This document shows positions 50,798-61,976 of a stretch of 64,000 nt of DNA, piece after piece; within the stretch, counting starts at the first letter, position 1; every line of letters begins with the position of its first letter. A program made the translations under genes and the position numbers. This DNA is from Paludisphaera soli (GTDB taxonomy: Bacteria > Planctomycetota > Planctomycetia > Isosphaerales > Isosphaeraceae), in NCBI RefSeq assembly GCF_011064595.1, contig NZ_JAALJI010000002.1, forward strand, positions 124,001-188,000. Reading direction: 5' to 3'. The notes below the pieces were generated by a model. It did no database searches, was not told where the DNA came from, and was given only the letters and a program-made list of their open reading frames with translations.

Positions 50798-52123
50798 ATG
50801 ATCGCAAAGGATGGCGGTCGGACCGCCCGCGGCTGGGTGGTGGGATTGACGATTCTGGGCGGCGCCTCGGCGACGCCGGCCCTGGCCCAGCAGGCCCCGC
50901 GCGTCGGCGCCGCGGCCCCGGCCGCCAAGGCGACGGTGGGCGATGCGGCCGCGAAGGTGAAGCGCGAGCAGATCAACGTCCCGCCCCTGAAAGAGACGCG
51001 GGTCCCCGTCAACCCGACCGACGCCATCGCCATCGTCAACGACCAGGTCATCACCCGGGCCCAGCTCGCCGACGAGTGCGTCGCGCGGAAGGGCAAGGAG
51101 ATCCTGGAGACCCTCATCAACCGCTCGCTCATCGAGCAGGCCCTCAAGGCCAAGAAGGCCGAGGTCACCGCCGCCGAGATCGACCAGGAGATCGACAACG
51201 TCGCCGCCCGCTTCGGCATCGGCCGCGAGGCCTGGCTCCGCACGCTCGACAAGGAGCGCGGGATCAGCCCCTTCCAGTACGCCCGCGACGTGATCTTCCC
51301 CGCCCTGGCCATGCGCAAGCTCTGCGAGGGCCAGGTCCAGGTGACCGACGCCGACATCCAGCAGGCCTTCGAGGCCCAGTACGGCGACAAGCTCCGCTGC
51401 CGCCTGATCATGGTCGACAAGCTCTCCAAGGCGCAGGACATCTGGGAGGAGCTGCGGAAGAACCCCGCCGGCTTCGAGAAGATGGCCGAACAGCAGTCGA
51501 TGGACCTGGCCACCCGCTCGCTCGGCGGCCTGCTCGGCGAGCCGATCACCCGCCACGCCCACCCCAAGAACGTCTCCGACGCCGCCTTCGCCCAGCTCCT
51601 CGACGGCGACCCGGCCGACAAGGACCCCAGCCACAAGCCCAAGAACGGCGACTTCACCGGCCCCATCCAGGCCAGCGAGGGCGCCTGGATCATCCTCCGC
51701 CGCGAGGGGGTCATCGAGGCCACGCCCAACGTCACCCTCAAGGACGAGAACGTCCGCAAGAAGACCTACGAGATCGTCTACGAGGTCAAGCTCAAGGAGA
51801 CGATGGGCGTGGTCTTCGAGAAGATGATGGAGGAGGCCGCCATCGAGAACAAGCTCGTCGGCACCCTCAAGATGGCCAACGAAGACCAGCTCCCCGAGTC
51901 GCGCGTCGACGACAAGGTGAAGCTGATGAGCAACCCCGAGTCCACCACGCCCGCGCCCGCCGCCGGGCCCGACGGCGCCCCCGCCGCCGCGCCCCGCAAG
52001 CTCGCGACCCCGGCCGCCGTGCCCGCCGAGGCCGCCGCCGAGTTCGAGAAGCTGAAGGGGACCAAGAAGCCGCAGCCCTCCGCCCCCTCGGCCGTCACGC
52101 CGACCCCCGGCGCGCCCAACTGA
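50798..52123 (+). CDS. SurA-like peptidyl-prolyl isomerase, exported
   Basis: A 441-residue periplasmic folding factor. A signal peptide (about 1-30, ending PALAQQ) is followed by a SurA N-terminal-like domain starting DAIAIVNDQVITRAQLADEC. A parvulin-type region (about 190-310) contains CRLIMVDKLSKAQ and SLGGLLGEPI. The C-terminal tail is Ala/Pro-rich. It may assist outer-membrane or exported proteins. ATG 50798 is preferred over ATG 50780, because GGGGAGAAG lies seven bases before it. Confidence 0.9.
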   Translation: MIAKDGGRTARGWVVGLTILGGASATPALAQQAPRVGAAAPAAKATVGDAAAKVKREQINVPPLKETRVPVNPTDAIAIVNDQVITRAQLADECVARKGKEILETLINRSLIEQALKAKKAEVTAAEIDQEIDNVAARFGIGREAWLRTLDKERGISPFQYARDVIFPALAMRKLCEGQVQVTDADIQQAFEAQYGDKLRCRLIMVDKLSKAQDIWEELRKNPAGFEKMAEQQSMDLATRSLGGLLGEPITRHAHPKNVSDAAFAQLLDGDPADKDPSHKPKNGDFTGPIQASEGAWIILRREGVIEATPNVTLKDENVRKKTYEIVYEVKLKETMGVVFEKMMEEAAIENKLVGTLKMANEDQLPESRVDDKVKLMSNPESTTPAPAAGPDGAPAAAPRKLATPAAVPAEAAAEFEKLKGTKKPQPSAPSAVTPTPGAPN

Positions 52124-52228
52124 CGCCGGCCGATCGCATCGCCGCCGCCCCCGGCCGCCGATCGCCGGGGGCGGCGGCGCGTCGTCTTCGGACCTTACCA
52201 ATCGCTTTCCAGGCGGTGATCGAAGCGA

Positions 52229-53014
52229 ATGATGAAGTCCGCCCCGCAGCCCCATCGTCCGTCGCTCCCCGCGTCCGGCCTCGTGGCCCTGGGCCTCGCC
52301 TTGTCGGCCGCCCTCGCCGGCTGCGGCACGGTCAAGACCACGAACACGGCCCGCACCGGCACCGAGCAGCTGCTGCTGACCGACGCCTGGGACGCGGCGC
52401 TCTCGCGGATCGACTTCAGGCCCCTGACCGGCGTGCCGGTCTTCCTCGAGACCCAGCACATCACGTCCGTGGACCAGGGCTGGGTCGTCTCCAGCCTGAA
52501 GCAGGCCATGCTCCAGCAGGGGGTCCTCCTCCGCACCAAGGCCGATCAGGCGCAGTGGATCGTCGAGGCCCGCGTCGGCGCGTACGGCACCGACCAGTAC
52601 GATCTCCTCGTGGGCATCCCCCAGACGACGATCCCGATGACCATCACCGGGCTCCCCGCCGGCACCATCCCCGAGATGTCGCTGGCCAAGCGGACCGACC
52701 AGCACGGCGTCGTCAAGATGGCCCTCTTCGCCTACGACCGCGCCTCCGGCCAGCTCGTCTGGACCTCGGGGACCTCGCAGTCGAAATCGAACGCCAAGGA
52801 CGTCTACGTCGGCGGCGTCGGCCCGGTCCAGAGCGGCACGATCCGCAAGAGCACCGAGTTCAGCGGCATGAAGATCCCCGTCGCACACGACCTGACCGGC
52901 GGCCTCGTCGGCCAGCCGGCCCCCGACTTCGACGGCTCCCAGGGGGGAGAAGCCGCCCCGCTCCCCCTCCCCCCCTCCGCCGCGGCCAGCGACATCGACT
53001 CGTTCGCCCCGTGA
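52229..53014 (+). CDS. Lipoprotein of unknown function
   Basis: A 261-residue lipoprotein. The signal ends LAGCG, with acylated Cys near residue 32. The mature protein begins TVKTTNTARTGTEQLLLTDAWD, a pattern I associate with planctomycete DUF6655-type proteins, though I cannot confirm it. A Pro-rich tail closes the protein. No catalytic motif is seen. It converges with another small lipoprotein gene. Confidence 0.82.
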   Translation: MMKSAPQPHRPSLPASGLVALGLALSAALAGCGTVKTTNTARTGTEQLLLTDAWDAALSRIDFRPLTGVPVFLETQHITSVDQGWVVSSLKQAMLQQGVLLRTKADQAQWIVEARVGAYGTDQYDLLVGIPQTTIPMTITGLPAGTIPEMSLAKRTDQHGVVKMALFAYDRASGQLVWTSGTSQSKSNAKDVYVGGVGPVQSGTIRKSTEFSGMKIPVAHDLTGGLVGQPAPDFDGSQGGEAAPLPLPPSAAASDIDSFAP

Positions 53015-53029
53015 GCGTGCCGGCCCACG

Positions 53030-53455
53030 TCATTCGACGCTCAGGCGCTCGACCTTCCAGCCGTCGGCGTCGGGCGCGACGAGCACCTTGATCGTCGCCG
53101 TGACCGGCTTGCCCCGGACCTTCGCGGTCGCGCGGAAGACGCATTCCGACTGCGCGAGGCCGTCCCGCTCGATCGCCCGGGACTCGGCGAACTCGGCGGG
53201 GGACTTCAGGGCGGGATGGGCCTTCACGAGGTCGCGGAGGGTCTCCACACCCATCAGCGACTTGAATTCCGTCGAGCCCCCGTCCCAGGCGGGCTGAAAC
53301 CGCCCCTCCCGGACCTCGCCCAGGAACCGCTCGGCGGCGGCCCGGGATTCGTCGACGGCCTGGGTCCCGGACCGGCCGCACCCGGCGCCCATCAGGGCGA
53401 CGAGCGCGAACGAGGCCAGGAAGCGACCGGCGCGCGGCCTGTCGTGGCTGCTCAT
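53030..53455 (-). CDS. Small lipoprotein with DUF4864/NTF2-like fold
   Basis: A 141-residue lipoprotein. The lipobox is MGAGCG, with Cys near residue 26. The mature part starts with a helix (DESRAAAERFLGEVREGRFQPAWD) and continues as a curved beta sheet, ending DADGWKVERLSVE, as in NTF2-like or DUF3887/DUF4864 proteins. It lies 12 bases downstream of the DUF1559 gene and is probably in its operon. Confidence 0.82.
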   Translation of the reverse strand: MSSHDRPRAGRFLASFALVALMGAGCGRSGTQAVDESRAAAERFLGEVREGRFQPAWDGGSTEFKSLMGVETLRDLVKAHPALKSPAEFAESRAIERDGLAQSECVFRATAKVRGKPVTATIKVLVAPDADGWKVERLSVE

Positions 53456-53467
53456 GGTCCCTCCGAG

Positions 53468-54481
53468 TCAGTAGGTATCCGAGCTCAGGGTCTCGCCGCC
53501 GGCCCGCGTCCCGAGTCCGCGCCAGACCTGCGGGTTGATCGTGCTCTTCACGGCCCGGACGGAGCCGTCCATCATCAGCGTGGAGACGCCGCCGGGGTGG
53601 AAGCTCCGCGCCGTGACGGCGGCGTAGGTGGGGAGCGTCGTCGACTCGCCGTCGCGCATCGAGGTGTAGTCGACGTCGAACGGCACGCCGCCGACCAGCG
53701 CCTCGACCCGCGCGTTGGGGGTGAACGTCGTCGTGAAGCCGACCTCGTGGACGTCCCCCTCGACCCATTCGGTGTGGCCGTTGGAATCGAACGTGCCGCC
53801 GAGGAACGACGCGAGCCCCGACGGGGCGACGGGCGCGGCGACGCCCAGGGTCGACGGGTTGCCGCCGTCCCAGTAGTTCGGCTGGAACGCCTTGGCCTCG
53901 GACATCCCCAGCGTGTTGCTGAGGCCGTCGGTGAAGGCGGCGGCCTTGTAGGCCCGGTTGGGCTCGAAGGCGCCGTCGCCGGCCGCGTCGGAGGGGGGAT
54001 CGTAGATGAACCACGTCCCCTGGTTGAAGCAGTAGTTGTTCGGGTAGTAGGTCATGGTCGGGGTGACCCGGGAGCGGTCGTTCGCCTCGCTCGGGCAGAT
54101 GAACCCGGCGACGCGCGTCGCGGTGAGCGTGACGTTGGAGGTGAACTCGAAATCCCGGCTCCAGTTGATCGCGTTGTACAGGTTCCCCTGCTCCATGTGC
54201 GGGAGCAGCCGCGTCAGCCCCGACCATGGCTGCGTCGTCCGGTCGCGCGGCAGGACCACGACCGGCGGGAAGGCGTCGTGCGACGAGAGGTAGTTGTGCA
54301 GGGCCAGGCCGATCTGCTTCAGGTTGTTGGTGCACTGCGACCGCCGGGCCGCCTCGCGGGCCGACTGCACGGCCGGAAGCAAAAGCGCGATCAGCACGGC
54401 GATGATCGCGATCACGACCAGCAGCTCGATCAGCGTGAAGCCCCGGCGGACGGGGCCGGAAAGTCCGGGAATCCGATTCAT
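53468..54481 (-). CDS. DUF1559 domain protein (second copy)
   Basis: A 337-residue paralogue of 3580-4593, with the same length. The prepilin-type signal [18 protein letters not shown] is followed by a near-identical stretch up to NNLKQI. After that the two proteins diverge. The C-terminal pattern [18 protein letters not shown] is present. It is followed by a small lipoprotein gene, as in the first locus. Confidence 0.93.
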   Translation of the reverse strand: MNRIPGLSGPVRRGFTLIELLVVIAIIAVLIALLLPAVQSAREAARRSQCTNNLKQIGLALHNYLSSHDAFPPVVVLPRDRTTQPWSGLTRLLPHMEQGNLYNAINWSRDFEFTSNVTLTATRVAGFICPSEANDRSRVTPTMTYYPNNYCFNQGTWFIYDPPSDAAGDGAFEPNRAYKAAAFTDGLSNTLGMSEAKAFQPNYWDGGNPSTLGVAAPVAPSGLASFLGGTFDSNGHTEWVEGDVHEVGFTTTFTPNARVEALVGGVPFDVDYTSMRDGESTTLPTYAAVTARSFHPGGVSTLMMDGSVRAVKSTINPQVWRGLGTRAGGETLSSDTY

Positions 54482-54631
54482 CGTTCGATCCTCCGAGATC
54501 GCGCCTGGTCCGGTCGCCTCGACGGGGGCCGAGCCTCCGCGAGCGGGACGTCGACCGTCGAGGCTACCCTCCGCCGGGCCGACGCGGGGGGCCGGTTCGG
54601 TAAGAACTTTCTAACGGGCGCGGCGGGGCGA

Positions 54632-56014
54632 TCAGGCGGGCGCGACGCCGGCGGCGATCGGCATCGAGACGCGGAAGGTGCTGCCGCGCCCCGGCTCGCT
54701 GGCGGCCTCGATAGTCCCGCCGTGGCGCTCGATCACGGCCCTCGCGATGCTCAGCCCCAGCCCCGTCCCCCCGGTGCGTCGGCTGCGGGAGGCGTCGACC
54801 CTATAGAATCGGTCGAAGACCCGACCGAGCGCGTCGGCGGGGATGCCGACGCCCGTGTCGATCACCTCGACGACCGCGAGGCCGGCTTCGCGGCGGCCCC
54901 GTAGGGTCACGACGCCGCCGGCCGGCGTGTACTTGACCGCGTTTTCGATGAGGTTGTCGAACGCCTGGCCGAACAGATCGCGGACCCCGTCGACCGCCGC
55001 GACGGGGAGGTCCTCGACGCGCAGCGCGAGCCCGGCGCGGGCCGCCGAATCGGCCGCCCGGCCTGCAGCCTCGCGCGCCGCCTCGTCGATCCGGAACGCG
55101 CGGCGGGGGAGGCTCGCACCCGAGTCCTCGGACGCGAGGAGCAGCAACCGGTCGGCCAGCCTCCCGAGGCGGTCTGCCTCCTCCACGACGCTCCGGAGCG
55201 CCTCGCGGTAATCGTCCGGGGATCGCGGGACGATCAGGGCCACCTCGGCCTCGGCGCGGAGCGAGGCCAGCGGCGTCCTCAGCTCATGGGCAGCGTCGGC
55301 CGTGAAGCGGCGGGCGGCGACGAACGCCCGGTCGATCCGGTCGAGCATCGCGTTGAGGGTCGTCGCCAGCCGGCCCAACTCGTCTCCCTCGACGGCGACT
55401 TCCAGGCGCTCGCCGAGGTTCGCGGCCGAGATCCGCCGCGCCGCCTCGGTCATCCGGCCGACCGGCGCGAGGGCGCGGCCGGCCAGCCAGTAGCCGCCGA
55501 GCGTCGACGCCGCCAGGCCGGCAGGCAGGATCGCCCACAGGACGCCTCGCAAGGCGGCGAGGTCGGCCTCATAGGCCCGAAGCGGCGTCGCGATCTGGAC
55601 GATCCGACGCCCCTCGCCCCGGCCCACGGCACCCGTCACCACGCGGTAGCGGCCGATCGCCCCGAGTTCTGCGTCGGCGTGGCCTTCGGGGGCCTCCTCG
55701 ACGCCGACGCGGGGTGCCGGGAGCCTAACGCCGGCGAGTCCGGGGCTCTCGGCCTCGATCCGGCCCCCGGCGTCCAGGATCCGCAGGAAGTACGCCTGGT
55801 GGAAGGCGGGCGAATCGACCAGGGCGTCGACCGGCAGGCCCGCCGCCAGCCGCTCGGCGGCCTCCTCGAACTCGAAGTCCAGCATCGCGTCGACGCGCCG
55901 CAGGAGCGACCGCGACGTGAGCATGAAGACGGCCGCCCCCAGGGCGGAGATCGTGGCCATGAGCAGCACCGCGTGCCAGGCGGTGAGGCGGACGCGCAGG
56001 CTCGCCCGGGGCAT
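54632..56014 (-). CDS. HAMP-containing sensor histidine kinase
   Basis: A 460-residue inner-membrane kinase. Membrane helix 1 is about 13-35. A periplasmic sensor (about 36-160) follows, then helix 2 (about 163-185), HAMP (about 186-235), HisKA with the H box FTADAAHELRTPLASL, and a HATPase domain with GTGLGLSIARAVIERHGG. It is the partner of the response regulator encoded three bases upstream. The signal is unknown. Confidence 0.95.
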   Translation of the reverse strand: MPRASLRVRLTAWHAVLLMATISALGAAVFMLTSRSLLRRVDAMLDFEFEEAAERLAAGLPVDALVDSPAFHQAYFLRILDAGGRIEAESPGLAGVRLPAPRVGVEEAPEGHADAELGAIGRYRVVTGAVGRGEGRRIVQIATPLRAYEADLAALRGVLWAILPAGLAASTLGGYWLAGRALAPVGRMTEAARRISAANLGERLEVAVEGDELGRLATTLNAMLDRIDRAFVAARRFTADAAHELRTPLASLRAEAEVALIVPRSPDDYREALRSVVEEADRLGRLADRLLLLASEDSGASLPRRAFRIDEAAREAAGRAADSAARAGLALRVEDLPVAAVDGVRDLFGQAFDNLIENAVKYTPAGGVVTLRGRREAGLAVVEVIDTGVGIPADALGRVFDRFYRVDASRSRRTGGTGLGLSIARAVIERHGGTIEAASEPGRGSTFRVSMPIAAGVAPA

Positions 56015-56017
56015 AAT

Positions 56018-56689
56018 TCAGCCTTTCAGCAGGTAGCCGACGCCTCGGACCGTGTGGATCACGCCCGGCGCGCCGACCTTGTCCAGCTTCTTGCGGAGAT
56101 AGTTGACGAACACGTCGATCACCTTGGTCCGGACTACGATCGGGTCGCCCCAGACCTCGCGCGCGAGTTCTTCGCGGCCGACGACCTGGTCGACGCGGCG
56201 GATCAGGTACTCCAGCAGCTCGCACTCGCGGATCGTCAACTCGACCTCGCGTGGGTCGCAGATCAGGCGGCGGCGGACGCGGTCCAGGTCGATCCGGCCG
56301 GCTCGCAAGAGCGACGCCTCGCCGGCCGTCCGCCGGCGGAGGCACGAGCGGAGCCTCGCCAGCAGCTCGGACCACGCGAACGGCTTGGCCAGGTAGTCGT
56401 CGGCGCCCAAGTCGAGCCCGCGCACCCGATCTTCGACCCCGCCGCGCGCCGAGAGGATGAGGATAGGGCCGGGGAAGCCCCCGGCCCGCAAGGTGGCCAG
56501 GATCTCCGCGCCGTCGCGGCCCGGGAGCATCAGGTCCAGGATCAGGCAGTCGAACGGCTCCTCGACCGCGAAGGCCAGGCCGAGTTCCCCGTCCTCGACC
56601 GCCGTGACGTCGTAGCCCTCGTCGGTCAGGCCGCGCTGCAGGGCGCGCCGGAGCTTGTCCTCGTCCTCCACGATCAGGATGCGGGGCAT
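56018..56689 (-). CDS. OmpR-family response regulator
   Basis: A 223-residue two-domain regulator. The receiver has ILIVEDEDKLRRAL, the phosphoacceptor Asp in CLILDLMLPGRDG, and the conserved Lys in DYLAKPF. The winged-helix DNA-binding domain (about 130-223) ends VIHTVRGVGYLLKG. It is the first gene of the pair with the sensor kinase, which starts 3 bases after its stop. Confidence 0.95.
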   Translation of the reverse strand: MPRILIVEDEDKLRRALQRGLTDEGYDVTAVEDGELGLAFAVEEPFDCLILDLMLPGRDGAEILATLRAGGFPGPILILSARGGVEDRVRGLDLGADDYLAKPFAWSELLARLRSCLRRRTAGEASLLRAGRIDLDRVRRRLICDPREVELTIRECELLEYLIRRVDQVVGREELAREVWGDPIVVRTKVIDVFVNYLRKKLDKVGAPGVIHTVRGVGYLLKG

Positions 56690-56866
56690 GGGGTCCTCGG
56701 GGTTGCGGCCTCGGCGGCGTCGCGTCTCCTCCATCATATCGGAACGCCGGCGTCGCGCGAGCCTTCGCGGCCGGACGCGCGTCTGGACAATGCCAGGCCT
56801 CATGCCGCATAGTGGTCGGGGCCTCGCCCCCGCCCCGCCGTCCGTCGATCCTGGAGCACGCGAATC

Positions 56867-57397
56867 ATGGCAGCGTCCGCCGACGTGGACATCCGGAACT
56901 GGATCCGAGACATCCCCGACTTCCCCAAGCCGGGCGTCCTCTTCAAGGACATCACCCCGCTGCTCGGATCGCCGGAAGCCTTCCGCGCCTCGGTCGACCT
57001 GCTCGAGGCCGAGTTCCGCGACAGGGGGATCGACGTGATCGCCGCCGCCGAGGCCCGCGGGTTCATCTTCGGCGCGCCGTTGGCGATCAAGATGAACGCC
57101 GGGTTCGTCCCCATCCGCAAGCCCGGGAAACTCCCTTACGCCACGATCGCCCAGGAGTACGCCCTCGAATACGGCCACGATCGGCTCGAGGTCCACTCCG
57201 ACGCCCTCGGGCCCGGCCGTCGCGTCCTCTTGATCGACGACGTGCTCGCGACCGGCGGCACGATGGGCGCCTGCCGCGACCTGGTGAAGTCCACCGGCGC
57301 GGAACTCGTCGCCTGCGCCTTCGTGATCGAGCTGTCGTTCCTCGGCGGCCGCGCCAAGCTGGAGCCCTGCGAGGTCTTCAGCCTCGCCATCTACTGA
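56867..57397 (+). CDS. apt: Adenine phosphoribosyltransferase
   Basis: A 176-residue purine salvage enzyme making AMP from adenine and PRPP. The N-terminal [20 protein letters not shown] is diagnostic. The PRPP loop is [14 protein letters not shown] (about 120-133), and [12 protein letters not shown] is present. Length matches the family. Confidence 0.96.
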   Translation: MAASADVDIRNWIRDIPDFPKPGVLFKDITPLLGSPEAFRASVDLLEAEFRDRGIDVIAAAEARGFIFGAPLAIKMNAGFVPIRKPGKLPYATIAQEYALEYGHDRLEVHSDALGPGRRVLLIDDVLATGGTMGACRDLVKSTGAELVACAFVIELSFLGGRAKLEPCEVFSLAIY

Positions 57398-57446
57398 CCG
57401 GCCGGGCGAAGCCCTGAACCTGAAACCTCTCCCTCGGGACACGATC

Positions 57447-58571
57447 GTGAACGAGCGCTGGATCGCCGGTCGGATGGGGCGCATCGAGGCGTCGGGCATC
57501 CGCAAGGCCTTCGAGATGGCCAGGGCCATGAAGGACCCGATCAACCTCTCGATCGGGATGCCCAACTTCGACGCCGACGACTCGGTCAAGGAGGCCGCCT
57601 ACGAGGCGATCGCCTCGGGCCGCAACCAGTACTCCCTCTCCCAGGGAGTCCCCGAGCTGCGCGAGGCGATCCGCCGGTCCTGGGTGGAGCCGTACGGCCA
57701 CGCCGACCGCGACGTGATGGTGACCTCGGGGACGGCCGGGGCCCTGCTGCTGGCGATGATCGCCGTCGTGAATCCGGGCGACGAGGTGATCGTCTTCGAC
57801 CCGTACTTCGTCATGTACGGCAACCAGATCGCCATGGCCGGCGGCGAGACGGTGCTGATCGACACCTACCCCGACTTCCGGATCGACGTCGCCAGGGTCG
57901 CCGCCGCGATGACGCCGCGGACCAAGGCGGTCATCGTCAACAGCCCCAACAACCCGTCGGGCGTCGTCGCCTCGGCCGAGGAGCTGAAGGCCCTCGCCCT
58001 GCTCTGCCGCGAGCGTGGGGTCCTGTTGATCAGCGACGAGGTCTACCGGGCCTTCTGCTTCGATGCGGCGTTCCACTCCCCCGCCGAGTGGAACGAGGAC
58101 GTGCTGGTGGTCGACGGCTTCAGCAAGTCGTACGGGATGACCGGCTGGCGGCTGGGCTTCGCGCACGGTCCGAGCCGGCTGATCCAGGAGATGATCAAGA
58201 TCCAGCAGTTCACCTTCGTCTGCGCCCCGACCCCGCTGCAACACGCGGTCGCCCGCGCCATGGCCGATGGGACCGTCGACCTGGGCGACCAGGTCGAGGC
58301 CTATCGTCGCAAGCGCGACCTCGTCGTCGCCGCGCTCGGCGGCCTGTACGAGCTGCCCCGCCCCGAGGGCGCCTTCTACGCGTTCCCCGCGGCCCCGTGG
58401 GGCACGGCCTCGGAGTTCGCCGCCGAGGCCGTGAGGCGCGAGCTGCTCATCATCCCCGGCAACGTCTTCAGCCGCCGCGACACCCACTTCCGGGTGTCCT
58501 ACGCGGTGGCCGACGACGTGCTGAAGCGGGGCCTCGACGTCCTCCGCGACCTGGCGGAGCGCCGGGCCTGA
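57447..58571 (+). CDS. PLP-dependent aminotransferase (class I/II)
   Basis: A 374-residue fold type I aminotransferase. It has LSIGMPNFDADD near the start, NSPNNPSGVV, and the PLP lysine in DGFSKSYGMTGWRLGF (near residue 231). Likely substrates are aspartate or aromatic amino acids. The start is GTG at 57447; ATG 57474 is an alternative. It lies 49 bases after apt and may be co-transcribed. Confidence 0.93.
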   Translation: MNERWIAGRMGRIEASGIRKAFEMARAMKDPINLSIGMPNFDADDSVKEAAYEAIASGRNQYSLSQGVPELREAIRRSWVEPYGHADRDVMVTSGTAGALLLAMIAVVNPGDEVIVFDPYFVMYGNQIAMAGGETVLIDTYPDFRIDVARVAAAMTPRTKAVIVNSPNNPSGVVASAEELKALALLCRERGVLLISDEVYRAFCFDAAFHSPAEWNEDVLVVDGFSKSYGMTGWRLGFAHGPSRLIQEMIKIQQFTFVCAPTPLQHAVARAMADGTVDLGDQVEAYRRKRDLVVAALGGLYELPRPEGAFYAFPAAPWGTASEFAAEAVRRELLIIPGNVFSRRDTHFRVSYAVADDVLKRGLDVLRDLAERRA

Positions 58572-58598
58572 GACGTCGGACCCAGGGGGAGGGCGCGC

Positions 58599-59960
<1,362 letters not shown>

Positions 59961-60363
59961 ACCAAGCCCTTTCATCCCTATTCAAGGGATCAAGCCGCGT
60001 CCACGTCGCGACCGACTCCGACGCGGCGCCGCGAGCCTGGGTCTCACCCGCTCACCGGCGGCCGCGATCGCCGTCGACGTCGTCCGAAGGTTTCGAGTAA
60101 AGGACAGCGAGAGGTCGTGATGACGGCCGCGACCGTTTCTTTCGAGGCCGGTCGCGTGGGCCGAGAGGTCGACGAAACGACCCGAGGCCCCTCGGTCGAT
60201 GTCGGGCGTTCGGGGGATCCGATCGTCGCGGGCGCCAAGAACCTCGCTGTCCGCCCATCCCTACGGCGGACCACCCCCGGTCATCCTCATTCTAGAGCAC
60301 CCTTATCCCCCAAGCAAGTCCGCTCGCCAACTCCGCCGCCTCGCCGCTCCACGCATGCAGATC
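59961..60363. other. 403-base region upstream of clpX
   Basis: No gene. It separates clpX from the 3' end of mutY on the same strand. It holds a promoter-like pair (60289-60317) and an imperfect inverted repeat (GCGACC/GGTCGC, about 60128-60155) in the long clpX leader. Confidence 0.5.
60289..60317 (-). promoter_or_regulatory. Candidate clpX promoter
   Basis: On the minus strand TTGCTT (60312-60317) and TAGAAT (60289-60294) are separated by 17 bases. The -10 matches 5 of 6. The predicted clpX leader is about 320 bases, unusually long. Confidence 0.35.
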
Positions 60364-61545
60364 CTAGCGATTGGAGGATTCCTCCGCGACGTGCGACGAT
60401 CCGGAGTCGGCGAGGCCCCAGGCCTCGGGCTCGGCCTGGATCGCGGCGACGAGCCGACGTCCGGCCGAGGACATCGTCAGCCCGGCAAGCTCCTCCAGCC
60501 CGACCCACGCCGCATCCGACAGTCCCGGGCCGGGTTGCGGCTTCGCGTCGGCTTCGCCGCCGAGCGGCGTCGCGGCGTACGCTTCCAGTCGCACCCGATA
60601 TCGGGTGACCCCGAACGTCAGCGTCTTGAGCATGCCGACGACGGCGACGGGGAGCCCGGTCAGCCGCTCCACCCCTTCGGCCAGCCCCACGGGCGGATCG
60701 AAAGATCGTCCCGCCGGGTCGGCCCCCTCCCGGTGGATCGTCGGAAATTCCCAGAAGTCGGCCCACAGTCCTGGCCCCGAGCGCCTCACGACGAGGACCC
60801 GGCCTTCCCTCGCCACGACGGCGCACGCCTCGGATACGGCGGTCGGCGCGGGCCTGGGCGTAATCCGGGGGATCCGATCCTGGACGCCCGTCTTGAACGC
60901 CTTGCAGGCCGACGCGACCGGACAGAAAAGGCAGCGTGGCGACCGCGGCGAGCAGATCAGCGCCCCCAGTTCCATGAGGGCCTGATTGAAGTCCCCCGGC
61001 TCCTCGGGCGGGACGAGTCGCGCCGCGGCCTCCCAGAGACGCTTCTTCGACGCCGACGCCGCCAGATCCACGTCCCATCCCAGGAGCCTCGCCAAAACGC
61101 GCTGGGAGTTCGCTTCGAGGATCGGCTCGGGCCGGCCGAAGGCCTGCGAGAGGATCGCCCCGGCCAGGTAGGGGCCGACGCCGGGGAGCGCCCGGACGGC
61201 GATCGGGTCGTCGCGCATCCGGCCGCCGTGCTCGGCCACCACCGCCTTCGCCGCCGCGTGCAGCTGCCGGGCCCTCCGGTAATAGCCGAGCCCTTCCCAC
61301 GCCTTGAGGACGTGCTCCTCGTCGGCCGCCGCCAACGCCTGGAAATCCGGGAACCGGCCGAGGAACCGCACGAAGAACGGCACCACGGCGGCGACCGTCG
61401 TCTGGACCAGCATCATCTCAGAGACCAGGATCCGATACGGATCCCGGTCCGCCCGCCAGGGCAGGTCCCGTTGCTCCGTCGCAAACCAACCGAGCAAGCC
61501 CCGGCGGATCGTCGCGACCCATTCCGCGTCCCGATCGTCGCCCAT
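60364..61545 (-). CDS. mutY: A/G-specific adenine glycosylase with altered active site
   Basis: A 393-residue MutY that removes adenine opposite 8-oxoguanine. Catalytic Glu E43 is kept in SEMMLVQT, the helix-hairpin-helix is LPGVGPYLAGAI, and the iron-sulfur ligands are C198, C205, C208 and C214 (C-x6-C-x2-C-x5-C). A NUDIX-like C-terminal domain is present. The position of catalytic Asp (ILDGN in E. coli) holds Glu (ILEAN, E144), and LQQT is LVQT. ATG 61545 with GGGAGG upstream is preferred over an in-frame start at 61596, which would lie upstream of the predicted transcription start. Confidence 0.93.
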   Translation of the reverse strand: MGDDRDAEWVATIRRGLLGWFATEQRDLPWRADRDPYRILVSEMMLVQTTVAAVVPFFVRFLGRFPDFQALAAADEEHVLKAWEGLGYYRRARQLHAAAKAVVAEHGGRMRDDPIAVRALPGVGPYLAGAILSQAFGRPEPILEANSQRVLARLLGWDVDLAASASKKRLWEAAARLVPPEEPGDFNQALMELGALICSPRSPRCLFCPVASACKAFKTGVQDRIPRITPRPAPTAVSEACAVVAREGRVLVVRRSGPGLWADFWEFPTIHREGADPAGRSFDPPVGLAEGVERLTGLPVAVVGMLKTLTFGVTRYRVRLEAYAATPLGGEADAKPQPGPGLSDAAWVGLEELAGLTMSSAGRRLVAAIQAEPEAWGLADSGSSHVAEESSNR

Positions 61546-61976
61546 CCGGATACGCCTCCCGAAGCGAGCAGCATTATAGTAAATGCTTACAATCACCCAA
61601 CCAAGCCAGCACGCAACATAACTCGCGATGGGCTTCGAATCGATTTCCGCTCCCTTGCCCTCCCCAATCCCGCGACTCGGACCATTGTGGGCTTAGCGAG
61701 GCGGGGAAGAACCATAGAACGTCCCGCCTGAGAAAGCATCTCAATTTCATGTTTTTTTTGGCAGGCTGCTTGACTCGCTTAACCCATGCATCACACTTGC
61801 GAAGACGGGAATAATTAGGCAACGCAAGCCTGAAATCGCAAGAATCTCCCGTCGCCGCAGGGATCAGGTCTTCGATCCGAAGACCTGGCCCCCCGAAAAC
61901 GGGACCGCCTCCATGTTCGGAGGCGAGGCCCTCGGCGATGCAGCCAAATCTCAGCCTCCCAATCAGGACGGTCACC
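61546..61976. other. 431-base AT-richer intergenic region
   Basis: The segment 61560-61850 is clearly less GC-rich than any other part of the window and includes a run of eight T. It holds the mutY promoter at its left end. No convincing gene was found in it. Confidence 0.55.
61573..61600 (-). promoter_or_regulatory. Promoter of mutY
   Basis: On the minus strand a perfect TATAAT (61573-61578) lies 16 bases after TTGGGT (61595-61600), in an AT-rich patch. The predicted leader is about 20 bases and includes the GGGAGG ribosome-binding site. Confidence 0.6.
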
